Under the pieces are notes generated by a model that did no database searches, had not been told where the DNA came from, and saw nothing but the letters and a program-made list of their open reading frames with translations. Position numbers and translations under genes: made by a program. From Ulota crispa (Eukaryota > Streptophyta > Bryopsida > Orthotrichales > Orthotrichaceae), in NCBI GenBank assembly GCA_963920765.1, contig OY987242.1, forward strand, positions 10,938,789-11,002,788: a stretch of DNA of 64,000 nucleotides, written 5' to 3'. Positions 11,603-22,658 of the stretch are shown here, one piece after another (position 1 is the first letter of the stretch; every line of letters begins with the position of its first letter).

Positions 11603-12331
11603 GGGTAGTTGCAAGAAACACTTCACAGTTTTGTCTCAAACACCTTTAGTATTGGTAGTACTAGGTAGTACTATGAGCTTTTGGAATATTTTTTTAAATA
11701 AAATAAAATATGGAAATTTTGTAAAGCACTTAAAATAGCATACTCGTGAAAATTCAGACCTAGAAATTTTTTATTCTAAAAGTTGTGCACAAAACAAAAT
11801 CACTAACAAAAAACCAATTTCTTTCTTTCTTTTTAGAAAACAGTAAAATAATTCAATAAAATGAAATAAAAACTAACCTTTTTGAGAACCCATTAAACAC
11901 ATTCACATGGTATAATTGCTTTGCTAAGGAATTTCTTCATATTTTGCCAATTAAGGGAGATAGGATGCCCATTTTGAGACAATGTAGATGCCATAGAATT
12001 TATAATTTTGCAAAACCCTTCTAGAAATACATGTAAGCATGCTCCATAAACAACATCCCTGATTTATAGCCCTAGAAATGCTTTTTTGGACCCAAAATAG
12101 TACTAAAAACCCCCAAAGTGGCCAAGGTAGACACCTATTGAGGGGCTGTTCAAAAATAGTAAAATAATTTTAAAAAACCCGCAAAAATTATGGAAGGTCT
12201 ATAACTATGACATGTACCTTCCATTGAAATTTCAACTCAAAAGAACTTGTTGTGCAAAAGTTACAAACCAAAAAGCACCTGCTTGAGGTGAAGGGGACAA
12301 AAAATAGTACAAGTGTTTCTTGCAATCACCC
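11603..12331. mobile_element. R1: 729-bp element with GGGT ends and 4-bp duplication
   Basis: Left end GGGTAGTTGCAAGAAACACT; right end GGGTGATTGCAAGAAACACT on the other strand. Flanked by TCAA on both sides (11599-11602 and 12332-12335). The T13 copy of the host element lacks this insertion. R1 is an inverse copy of R2. No coding capacity; superfamily not assigned. Confidence 0.85.
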
Positions 12332-12418
12332 TCAAATGGGTTGAATTATTTTCAAACATTGATTTATTGGTTTTAGAAACTTTTATACGTTTGAAATTGA
12401 GAAAAATGGTTTTTATTT

Positions 12419-13158
12419 GGGTGATTGCAAGAAACACTTGTACTATTTTCAATCCCCTTCACCTCTTACATGTGGTTTTTGGCTCCTATCTTTTGCGTAC
12501 CAAGTCATTTTGACTTGGGATTTTAGAGTAATGTTCACTTCAAAGTTGTAAACATTCAACAAATTTTTTGTTTTTTTTAAATTATTTTACTATTTTTGAA
12601 CAGTCCCTGAATAGGTGTCTACCTTGGCCATTTTGGGGGTTTTTAGTACTAGTTTGGGTCCAAAAAAGCAAATCTCATGCCACAAATCAAGCTAGTTGTT
12701 TATTGTAGAGCATTATATGGATGTGTAAAAGAGTTTCATGAAATTCTAAATTCCATGCCATGCACATTGTCTCAAAGTGGGCATCCATTCTCCTTGCATT
12801 GGTGAAATAAATAAAAAATCCTCCAAAAACCACTTGCATTAGGTGAAGCTATTCAAAGAGATCAAAAATGGCCATTTTTTGTTTTATTTTCTTGAATTTA
12901 TTTACTATTTTCTAAAAAGCAAAGAGGAAATTGTTTTCTTGTTGGTAATTTATGTCCCTCTATTTTTGTGCATGACTTTTAGAATAAATTTTTTCTAGGT
13001 CTAAATTTTCACGAGTATGCTATCTTAAGTGCTTTACAAAATTTTCATATCTTCTTTTATCTATAAAAAAATTATTTCAAAATCTCATAGTACTACTTAG
13101 TACTACTGGTTTTGAGGGTGTTTGAGACAAAAACTTGAAGTGTTTCTTGCAACTACCC
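12419..13158. mobile_element. R2: element like R1 in opposite orientation
   Basis: 740 bp, from GGGTGATTGCAAGAAACACT to the inverse of GGGTAGTTGCAAGAAACACT. Flanked by ATTT on both sides (12415-12418 and 13159-13162). Only about 87 bp of host element separates it from R1, so R1 and R2 together could fold into a hairpin with arms over 700 bp. Confidence 0.85.
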
Positions 13159-13242
13159 ATTTCTTATTTTGAACAATGCACTAAAAGTTGGCAGTTTTTG
13201 AAATTTTTTCTCAAAAAACACCCTTGGTCCTCTAGGGGTTAA

Positions 13243-14159
13243 CTAGTGAAATTTGGCATTATTTTCTCCAATAGAAAAGTCTAAAAAATAGTGATAAAGT
13301 TTGGAATTTTAGATTCTTTCTGGAATGAAATTCTTCTTTGTCGTTTTTAAAACCAAAGGGAAGAAATGTTTGTATTGACAAAAGCTACAAGCTAGATAGG
13401 CCAAAATGAAATAAGAATTGTAAATTATTTTTTAATTCCAAATTTTTGTTGATTTTTGAGTAAAACATATGAGCATGTAGTTTTGCTTCAACTTTTGAAC
13501 AATGAAAAGATGATATATGTAGCTTGTTTGGCTTTTCAAATTTGGACTTTTTTGTTCTTGTTGGAAGTAGGTAAATGACTTTGTGATGTATTTTTGGGGA
13601 TTTTGAGTTATATAACGCCTTGTTTAGTGCTTAAGAGTTGAAGTAAAGCAAAAGAGGATTGTATGTTTTCTCAAAAATCGTCAATCTATAGTTGTGTTCA
13701 ATATCTCGGTAATTGTTGTTTATGGTTATCAATCCAATTCTCATGATTACAGTATTGGATTTGACATATTGCTCATGTGTAATTGTGGGTTCAAGTAAAA
13801 AAGCTCAAATTTTCACCTAGAAAAAGCATTAGATTTTTAAAATTTATCACCAATAAATTGAATTTGGGAAATTTTTGGTTCATTTATGGATATTAAAGAC
13901 TAAGATTTATGCTAGACTCTCAAAACATGAAAAAAACACCAAATTGACAATCTCCAAAACAAAGATAAATTTTATATTGTTCTTGTATATAAAAAACTTG
14001 AGGTTTTTCAGAGTCCCAAGCTCATAGATTAGTTTGATCAATTTACCAAACCATAGTATTTTACAAATATGGGACTTATAAACAATTTGCCTACTAAGTG
14101 AACTTTGAGAAGCCAAAAATGTTGTAGAAAATTACTCTATTGGCTACGGTTCAAAGTCA
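13243..14159. other. AT-rich intergenic DNA, nothing recognised
   Basis: No gene, RNA gene or element ends noticed. Confidence 0.4.
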
Positions 14160-14162
14160 AAT

Positions 14163-14324
14163 CATTAAAAGAAAAACGGCAATAAACAGTTAAGTATTTT
14201 AGTTGTTGTGCAGTTATTGTGACCATATGTAGTCATTTCATAGTTGTTATATGATCACATATGGTCACAATAACTACACAACAACTAAATTACTTAATTG
14301 TTTATTGCCGTTTTTCTTCTAGTG
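14163..14324. mobile_element. C1: CACTA-type mini-element, hairpin
   Basis: 162 bp, near-complete palindrome. The right end is CACTAGAAGAAAAACGGC on the other strand and the left end is the decayed CATTAAAAGAAAAACGGC. Flanked by a 3-bp duplication AAT (14160-14162, 14325-14327), as expected for CACTA/EnSpm. Close relative of C2. Confidence 0.85.
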
Positions 14325-14327
14325 AAT

Positions 14328-15079
14328 TCAACTTTTTTGTGTTGTTAGAAAATTAAGAAGAAATATTTATACAACATATGCAAAATGTATGTTGGGTTTG
14401 GGTCACAAGTTCAATTTTTATTATTAGACTTTTGAGCAAAAGCCAACGCTTGGAGCAAAGTCCAATCTTTTTTATTCAAAATCTTAAAAAATTAATTTTC
14501 AAGTATATACATTCAGTTCACTATTTACTTGGGACTTGCAGCAATGAATAAACTATCGTTCACTCATGAAGGGACCTAATTTTTCATACGCATAGCTTCT
14601 TTTTGGTGTAGGTACTTGTTGATTTTTGTTTTTTTTGACAGACAAAATTCAAATTTCGTTTTACTTTTAACGGCAACCCTTATTTATATGACATTTTATA
14701 ATTTGCAATATCAAAGGAACAAAAGTGGTGCATTATCGTCGACATACAAGATTCTTTCGTAATATTTTGGCAATATTTGAGGCATTCTTTTTTGTAATTT
14801 TCTGGCAAAAATATTAAATTTAGTCCTTTTTGCGAAGACTCGTAGGTCAAACACTTGGACCCATATAATCGAAAAGACAAACAAAAATGACAATATAATG
14901 GAAGTTTTAATGGGAATAATGGGCCAAAATAGCAAAAGCAATATTAAATGAAGGAATAACGAAAATTTCTGAATTTTGCAAATGATTGTTAAGAATTACA
15001 TTTATTTATTAAAATAAATTTAACATATCATGCACTTGTGTGCATTGTGCAATGCAAAACTAAGAATTTGCTTGTCTAA
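14328..15079. other. AT-rich intergenic DNA, nothing recognised
   Basis: No conserved frame or element ends noticed. Confidence 0.4.
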
Positions 15080-15678
15080 TATTCCCTTTGTTTCTAAAAG
15101 AAATCAGTATTTGAGAATTTGTGAAGAATTAAGGAATATTAACAACAAACTGTAATTGGAAGTTATTAAATATTAAGCTTAAACTATTCCAAACCTAATT
15201 TTAGTTTTTTCTAAAATTAAGGTTTTTTAAAAGGAGAGAAAATTAGTACCAAAGTTTTGAAATTTCAAGTGTTTTGATATTGTCACAAATGGTTAGAAAA
15301 GTGATTGGTATGAAGTGTGTCAATGCAATTGTAAGTAAAGAACAAGTTAGCCTAGTTGCCCAAGTAGTCCCATCTATATAAAAAATCAAATTATTTTATT
15401 GATATTATTAATGATTCTAACTTAATGATAGGCAAAATTTGCAAACAAAAATCACTAAATCAAGTTTGTAATACTAACATCAGCAATCAATGAGCATAAG
15501 AAGCCCAAAAAATATCACCAAACATGCTAAGTAGTTAATTTCATTTTAGAGATAAGCGTAGAATTTTATTTAAAAAAATCAACTCAAGAGACAAACATTA
15601 GTCTTTTTTTGTAACAGAGAAAAAAAAAAAAAAAAAAAAAACTATGAATCCGGGTTTCTTTCAGAAACAGAGGGAGTA
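15080..15678. mobile_element. S1: Stowaway-like MITE
   Basis: Left end TATTCCCTTTGTTTCTAAAA; right end TACTCCCTCTGTTTCTGAAA on the other strand. This is close to the classic Stowaway end CTCCCTC(C/T)GTTTC with TA target. About 600 bp, longer than usual, with an A-rich run at about 15620-15640. Confidence 0.6.
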
Positions 15679-16060
15679 TTCTAGAAAGTATGAACCCGAA
15701 CAATGAGTAAGAAGATTTTGAGTCTCCATATCCTTTAGTCATTTTGTAACTTTCTTTCCATAATATATATTTCTTGGTAACCTGATTTGTTTCTTGTGTG
15801 CTACACAAGTCCTCCCCGTTATACCAACAATCATGGCTTCCATGGCCCAAATGGCATGGCTGCCATCCCCTCATGCCACTCCGGTTAAATTTGTAATTTA
15901 CTTTTATTTAACTTTAGTTAAGCTTGTACTCTATTCTATTTTTACACAAAATTTATTTTTGGCTGGTTAGGTGGAGGACTACATTTATAGAAAACAGTTG
16001 ATAGAATGCAATTATATAAATAGATATTAATCTTTATGGTTCTACACAACTTGCATTTCT
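15679..16060. other. intergenic with a small higher-GC patch
   Basis: Around 15780-15885 GC rises, and the minus strand reads a short frame without recognised product. 15900-15950 (GCTTGTACTCTATTCTA) resembles 47765-47810, so part of this is an interspersed repeat. Confidence 0.4.
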
Positions 16061-16064
16061 TTAA

Positions 16065-16985
16065 CCCTTAAAGGACTGAACACCTTTTTTTGCAACATAG
16101 CAATTTTGGGCAGCTCACTACCAATTGGGTTTTCACTTTTTCCTTTGAAATTTTCATAGATGATGTGTCCAAAAAGTAGCTTTAAGGCCCAACAATTTTT
16201 ATAACTTTTGACTTCATGGTTCAAAAGTTATTGCATGATATGTAGTTTTCTTTGCTTGTAGAGCAGCCAAAAAATTTCCTTAGAAATTACATTTTTTGAA
16301 ATTTTTTTTTTGAAATTGATTCTTTAAATTTATATATACTTGGGAAGCTTGGAATCATTCCATTTTTATCAATGAGATATAAGTTATGAGGAAATTTTGT
16401 TTGCGGGCAATTATGGATTCTCTACTCTAAAATAAACTTTTAAGTCCATTAATTTATTGAAATTTTATTATTTTAGAAAAAAAAAAAAACCAAAAGATGT
16501 AAATTGTTTATTACAACATTTCAACCATTGGGATTGGAATTTTTCATTTCCATAATTAAGTTCATAACAATTTAGTAATTTGAATCATTCTCTACCTCTT
16601 TTTACTTACAGCTATTTTTTTCCATGTGTTTTACAATTCCAAATGATTTGGAATTTTTCAAGTGTGTACCCAACTTGTTTTGAAGAACAAATCCAAGAAA
16701 TTACAACCACTTTGGAGTTTTTTTCATAAAAATAAGGCCTTGTAAAGTGAAGTTGCCTGGATTTTTGGAGAGACAAAAAATGACTTTTTGTCAATTCAAA
16801 CTCAAATATCTAACAATCTGCATGGTGGAAACTCCTGAATTTTTTTTCACATCTTTGGATACTAGTATAGTGCAAGATCTCATGGCTATATTTGTCCCAA
16901 AAATAAATCTAGAATTTGATACTTGTACTAGAAATGGCTATTTTGGAGCGGATTTGGTGAAAAATTGTGCTTAGTGCTTTAGGGG
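16065..16985. mobile_element. T4: TTAA-flanked element
   Basis: 921 bp. Left end CCCTTAAAGGACTGAAC after TTAA (16061-16064); right end CCCCTAAAGCACTAAG on the other strand, before TTAA (16986-16989). Colinear with T12 (54679-55603, 925 bp), for example GCAACATAGCAATTTT and ATTATGGA blocks. No coding capacity. Confidence 0.85.
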
Positions 16986-16989
16986 TTAA

Positions 16990-18010
16990 AGTAGTGTTGT
17001 ACCTTCCATGGTCTTCATCTTTTAGTGTCATAGTTTTTTTTTAAAGCTCATATCTCTTAAAAAATAAGATTAGCTCACTAGTATTTATTTGAATTTATCA
17101 AATCCTTCTTACATAAAGTTCTAGCTTACTAGTGTTATACTAGACAAAATTTATCATATCTTGCATTCAATTGATTTGTAGTAAATAAATATTTGTAATA
17201 AGTGGCTACATTTTTAGTGAATTATCCAACTTTGGATGCAAGTTACTTCTATTTTGAATTGATTGTTAAATCTTCAATAACCAAACAATGACTTGACAAG
17301 TTTTCAAAAATCTAATAATGTGTTGTGAAATGCAAACTAGAAAAACAATTATGATAGTCTTCAAACAACAATCATAATTATGACAAGTAGACCATATCCA
17401 TGTGTTTGATTTCTTTTTTCACTAACCGTAATTTATCAATTAATTTTGAAAAAAATTGAAATCCCTCTCATAATTGACAATGGACGAGATGTTATTAGTT
17501 TCTGTAAGGTTAACTTTTAGTGCTTGAAACTGATACTATATTTGTAGTCATTTTTTAAAGATTAATTTTTTAAATTTATACTTGATCATTATTCAAGTGT
17601 TCCCTTTTACCATGAATATTTACTCTTTTATCATGAAATATACACGTATCATTTGAATTGACGTTGAATTTGTGACATTATCACATCTAAATATGACTTT
17701 TGGAAGCACAATCAAACAAGACTACATAGACAATGAATTTTATTATTCATACGTACAAAAACCCATACTTTTGTCAATGAATAGTTCATTTCCAAATGCG
17801 TCTTCTTTTTGTATTATTGTACAGTACACTTCATATTGTGACCAACCTTTGTTAAACTTGCAAAACATCAAATAATTTTTTCATATGCCATGTGTAGATT
17901 TCACAAACGTGCATTGACTACAATAATGGTTGTAAAATATTCGTACATTTTGTTTTTGGAATTCTATATGATAGACATGTTAGAATAAAAACACAAGAAT
18001 TCAAGTACAC
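16990..18010. other. AT-rich intergenic DNA, nothing recognised
   Basis: No gene or element ends noticed. Confidence 0.4.
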
Positions 18011-18014
18011 TTAA

Positions 18015-18984
18015 CCCCTCATTGTGTAAGGGGACAATTTCCGTCCTCTAGCAATCCATTTTTGCCGCTGGAACTACTGTAATTTTTGTGTTGGCTGTCC
18101 AAATTTAGTAAAATTTGTTGGCAAAGTTGCAGCATACAAGTTTAGTTTCTATAAGCAAATTTTTAGATCAATCTAATACATATTGAGTTTGTGAAAGCCA
18201 TTCAAAGTTCACAAGGTCAATAGGAGTTCACCACAATGCATTGTGGCTGCAACTTTGAGGGCTTGCATCTTTTTCATCAAATGTTTGTTTTCAATAAAAT
18301 TTGTTGGATCTTGTTCCCCTTAAAGTCTAGTAATTGTGGTAGAATTTTCATGCCAATCCAAGATTTCTTGAATGTTTGGGAGCAACTCAAAGTTCAAAAT
18401 CCACATGTTTTTGTAGTACACTGAACTTTGGTGGCCTATAACTTTTTCACAGAAATTCTTTTCTAAATATTTGTTATTGAAAAAGTTGAGATACTAGTCT
18501 AATTGCTGTGGATAAAATTTCATTTTAATTTGAGAAGTTATGAGTGAATGAGAAGTATTTTAGTAGAGGGAGGTTTAGTCATAGATGTGATTTTTTGCTA
18601 CTTTTTTCACTGTTTTTTGACATTTCAAAACAATTTTGCACACAAAATGAGTATATTGAGTTGATATTCTCTATCACCAATGTGTTTGTGTATTGTTTTG
18701 AATCACTTTACATTTTAATTTTTTTTCATTTGAGTAGGTTTAGAAATGAAATTTCACTTCTAAATGTATTTCTAGGAAAATTTCAACATCTTTTATTAGT
18801 ACTAAAACATTATAATCTTCCAATCTATGTGGTCAAATGACCCCAAATTTGATCCACATCATCTACAACATGCTCACTACAAGATTGTACGGTTGAGATT
18901 TTCATACTCCACTAGTATTGAGACTTAAAATACTTGAAAAGCAAAGATGCCCTAAACCCTCTTTGGGCCTTAGGCAATGAGGGG
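18015..18984. mobile_element. T5: TTAA-flanked element
   Basis: 970 bp. Left end CCCCTCATTGTGTAAGG after TTAA (18011-18014). Right end CCCCTCATTGCCTAAGG on the other strand, before TTAA (18985-18988). Only copy of its kind here. No coding capacity. Confidence 0.75.
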
Positions 18985-18988
18985 TTAA

Positions 18989-19690
18989 AGAAGCGAAGTT
19001 TTTTATTCATCTGTGTGTGGAACATATTTGAGTTTATTTTTTATTTGAAATTTGTTTTATTGTGGTCCCTGAGGCATTGAAGTTTAAAGTCCAAAATTGT
19101 CCAAAGTTAGTTCTAATACAAATGTAAACAAAATGATTTTTTCAATTATATTTATAGTACTTGAATAACGTGAATTTGAATTTGTGTCTTCTCATATTAG
19201 TCCATAGTTTTTAAAATAAAGGCTCTTTTTGAATTTAGGCTAAACTGATTTATTAGAAGTAAAAAAGTCACACTAAGTGCTATTGTTGCTAAAATTTCAA
19301 TTACTTTTCATCTATGATTTGGCATGTTCATGGATTCATATACTAGCTGTTCATGGATTCATATATTAGCTGTTCATGGATTCATATACTAGCTGTTCAT
19401 GGATTCATATACTAGCTGTTCATGGATTCATATACTAGCTGTTCATGGATTCATATACTAGCTGTTCATGAAACAATTGCTAAGATATCAATATTGAGAT
19501 GTATAACAATTTTGAATCAACTGGAAGAGCATCTTTAGGACAAAATCTTATATAGGTTTATTTAGGTTTATAAAAACAAACATTAAGAAAGAATAGAAAA
19601 ATCAAATGGCTAAATAAGATGAAAAGATAACTAACAAGCATTAGTTGTTAGTATGTAGAAAAAATATTTTAAAGAATGAATAGTCACATA
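18989..19690. other. intergenic around the 23-bp minisatellite
   Basis: Apart from the minisatellite at 19325-19470 nothing was recognised. Confidence 0.4.
19325..19470. repeat. 23-bp minisatellite, six units plus a partial
   Basis: Unit TGTTCATGGATTCATATACT plus AGC, at 19325, 19348, 19371, 19394, 19417 and 19440, then a partial unit. One C/T change in the second unit; otherwise identical, so the array is recent. There are no spacers, so it is not a CRISPR array. Confidence 0.9.
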
Positions 19691-19694
19691 TTAA

Positions 19695-20295
19695 CCTATT
19701 AAAGTCCGATCAACTAGTTTTTGGTCAATTTTGACTATTTTTAGTTGGTAGGGAGAGCATGTTAGGGAATTTGAGGATGCAGCAAAGAGGACGGGTGTAG
19801 GCAATTAGTAACCTCATAATTTGGAACAAAAATCAAGTTTAACTCAGTTGCCCCATGATTAGGGCATTGGAAGAACTCAAGAAGTACTGGCCGCCAAAAT
19901 ACAAGAATGAATATAGAAAGATGGTCATAATCGGTAATGATCAAGTACTTGTACGTGTTCCCAAGAATTGATGTTTTCCCTAAACCCATCATCACCCTAA
20001 AGAATTGCCAGGTGGTCCATTAAGCAACAAGAAAGAACAATCCATAAAGAAATACAATCCACCACCATAGAGACTGCCATATTTGTACAAAATGCATACA
20101 AGCACATTTAAACCTACTTGCAAACAAAATCAAACATTAAAAATGATGCATACCCATAAGCCATGCATGACATTGCCATCCGTACAGTATGTTGGATCTT
20201 CTATACGCATTTTTATTCTTTGTTAGTATGAGTTTATTCCAAAACACCAGAAAAGGCCTTGCCCACCCCCATAATCAACCATTGACCTTAATGGG
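19695..20295. mobile_element. T6: possible TTAA-flanked element
   Basis: 601 bp. Left end CCTATTAAAGTCCGATC after TTAA (19691-19694); right end CCCATTAAGGTCAATGG on the other strand, before TTAA (20296-20299). The ends are less alike than in the other copies and no second copy is present, so this is tentative. Confidence 0.45.
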
Positions 20296-20335
20296 TTAAA
20301 CGTGTAACATATTTGCTACCTTCTAACTACTTTAA

Positions 20336-20576
20336 CCCCTGAGCGCCTAGAGTTGAAACAAAAAAGGCTTGACCTGTGTGCAATCAAAATGCCCTTGTGG
20401 ATTGAAAAATACAATTCACAAGATTGGACCATATGAATTGCTAGTGAAAAGCGTCTCCATCATGTTGGACTAGATTGGAAGTGGTTTCATCAAACGTGCA
20501 ATGAGATTATATTGGTCAAAATTGAGTTGACCCAACTTTTTGAGAGACATTATAATGTCTTGTGGGCGCTCAAGGA
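20336..20576. mobile_element. T7: short TTAA-flanked element
   Basis: 241 bp. Left end CCCCTGAGCGCCTAGAG after TTAA (20332-20335); right end TCCTTGAGCGCCCACAAG on the other strand, before TTAA (20577-20580). Confidence 0.65.
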
Positions 20577-20580
20577 TTAA

Positions 20581-22658
20581 GTTGCAACCACTATCTTACA
20601 ACAAAGATTTTGTTTTTAACGAATCAATTCCAAAACTAAGAATAACAAGTCAATTTAAATAGTGGATTTTGATGAAAATATGTTAGAAATTAACTATAAT
20701 ATATATCAATGGATACAATATGACTTAATCTCATGTTGACTTTATTTTCAAAGTGCTAGATTTCAATTTTAAATAGAGTCCTAGACAGAAAGTTGTAGTC
20801 ATTTTTTATAATTTTCTCACTTAATCAATACTTTACCAAATCTAAAACTAATGACATATTCAAAAGCTTAGAAAAAGGAGCAAGTTCTTTTAAATTTTGA
20901 TGTAAATCTAATTAGGAGAAGTGTTGGGAAAAAAAAAACATTTGAAAATATTATCCAATTTTAGTTCAAATGCTTTTAAAATCACTACAAGTTTGTCAAC
21001 AATTTACCACCATTATATCCTCAATCTATTCCTAACATATAACAAGCTTGCTTGAGTTGAGACAACTTCAAGTTTCAAAAGGTTGTCAAAAACACTTCAA
21101 GGAAACCATGGCCAAATTTATAAAAAGTTGACAAAGATTGTGACCTAGTCTACAATATTGTAGACTAGGTCAAATTGTTGTCAACTTTTTATAGATTTGG
21201 CCATGGTTTCCTTGTAATGAAACCACAAAGATGTTGATGATGTTGGCAAAAATTGATAAATATGGCACTCATTTGTGCAAAAGTGCATTGACATGAATTA
21301 AAAGCATGAATTAGGAATAGTTTACTCTTCAAAATCTAATATATTTTGTCCCCCTTAGCTGACTTTTCAAATATGTAATCATTTTTAAATTTGATACAAA
21401 ATTGAATGTGTGGGAGGGGTTTTAAAAAAGACTACTACTTTTGTCTAGGACTCTATGACATACAATAATATTTTATTTAGAAAATGTAAAAAAAATTGCT
21501 AAAATTCATATGCTCTCCAAAATTAAACATTTCAAATACCCCAATTTTGTGTTTTTGCACTTGAACTTGTAACCACATATTTGGCATTGCGGCCCCAAAT
21601 TGAAAATAAAGGCAATTTGTCTTTATACATTTTCAAATAACTCTTATGTTATTATTAAATATTTTTATTATTAAATACTGTAAATTAGAGAATCAAGTAC
21701 ATAAATAATAGAAAATGCCAAAAATATTCATCAATTTCCAAAATCTAATATGTGTGTATTAAGGAACTTCAACACAATCTAAGTGCAAATATAGGAAATT
21801 TCTTATTTACAAAGATTAGAATTGTATTTATATTTGCACGCTTGTAAGATTTACAACTTTTTATTGACAAGCATTGTACATACTTCCAATGTTTTTGATG
21901 GGAGTATTCAACATTTCAAATCAAAATATTTTATATGCTATTCAAAATAAATTCATGTACTTATTTTGTACAGTGTTTGGTTAGTGAGATACGTATATTA
22001 AGACATTATGTACCAAATAGTTTACTAACTACATCCACTATACATCGACACAAAAAGAAGTAAGAAGTTTGAAAACATTAATTATTTCCAAACATCTTTG
22101 CATGCAAGATTGCATAGAATGGTGATCAAACTATTAAAACCTAATGATTTGTGCAAGAAATGATGTAAGGGCTTTGAAAAATGGATAAGGAAAAAATGCA
22201 ATTATCATAAGGTCTACCTCGTCTTGAATGTTGCATATAACCTCAATTTATTAAGCTACTTTCAATCACCACCAAACTATTTTTTCTATTTTAATTAGAA
22301 AATTGTAAACTGTAGCAATAAGACATAGTGTTTTTACTAATTAAAAATAATTATTTTCAATTATTGAAGAAACTTATAAAAAATTGCATAGGTGGAGAAA
22401 AAATACTACTCCGATCCAACATATGATGACATGGCAAAGACTTTACCAAACTATAAAAATATATGAATTGTACATGAAAAGTCACTTGTGAATAATGGCA
22501 ACATCAAAAATTACATACTCTTTTACTTTTAAAATAAAATGTTCAACAAAATTGTCAAAGTTGTTACCTCTGTTTTTATAGAATGTTTTCTGTCTTCTCT
22601 CAAATTTGAGCTTATATAACACAAGACTTCAATGTTTTTCAATTTTTGATTGAAAATT
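20581..22658. other. intergenic 5' of the CFAP20DC-like gene
   Basis: AT-rich; no gene recognised apart from mini-element C4. The promoter of the next gene should lie in the last few hundred bases, but no clear TATA box could be chosen in such AT-rich DNA. Confidence 0.4.
21093..21219. mobile_element. C4: CACTA-type mini-element, hairpin
   Basis: 127 bp palindrome with ends CACTTCAAGGAAACCATGG and the inverse of CATTACAAGGAAACCATGG, both near CACTACAAGGAAA. Flanked by AAA on each side (21090-21092, 21220-21222), compatible with a 3-bp duplication but low in information. Confidence 0.7.

Larger units (their letters stand above)
10811..13238. mobile_element. T3: TTAA-flanked element carrying two R insertions
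   Basis: Left end CCTCTAAAGGACCAAGTGG directly after the TTAA shared with T1 (10807-10810). Right end CCCCTAGAGGACCAAGGGTG on the other strand, before TTAA (13239-13242). R1 and R2 are inserted within it; with them removed, about 950 bp remains. The same family as T9 (44818-46506) and T13 (57623-60105, reversed), as seen in ACTTGAGAACTCGGGTAGGG near the left end. No coding capacity. Confidence 0.8.

Noticed and set aside
11603..13158. One giant foldback transposon
   Set aside because: Each half has its own 4-bp target duplication, and the spacer matches T3-family host sequence, so it is two insertions.
16747..16974. 75-aa frame in T4 and similar short frames in T12
   Set aside because: The two sister elements do not keep the same peptide, so the frames are chance openings.
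19325..19470. CRISPR-like array
   Set aside because: Units follow each other without spacers in a eukaryotic sequence; it is a minisatellite.
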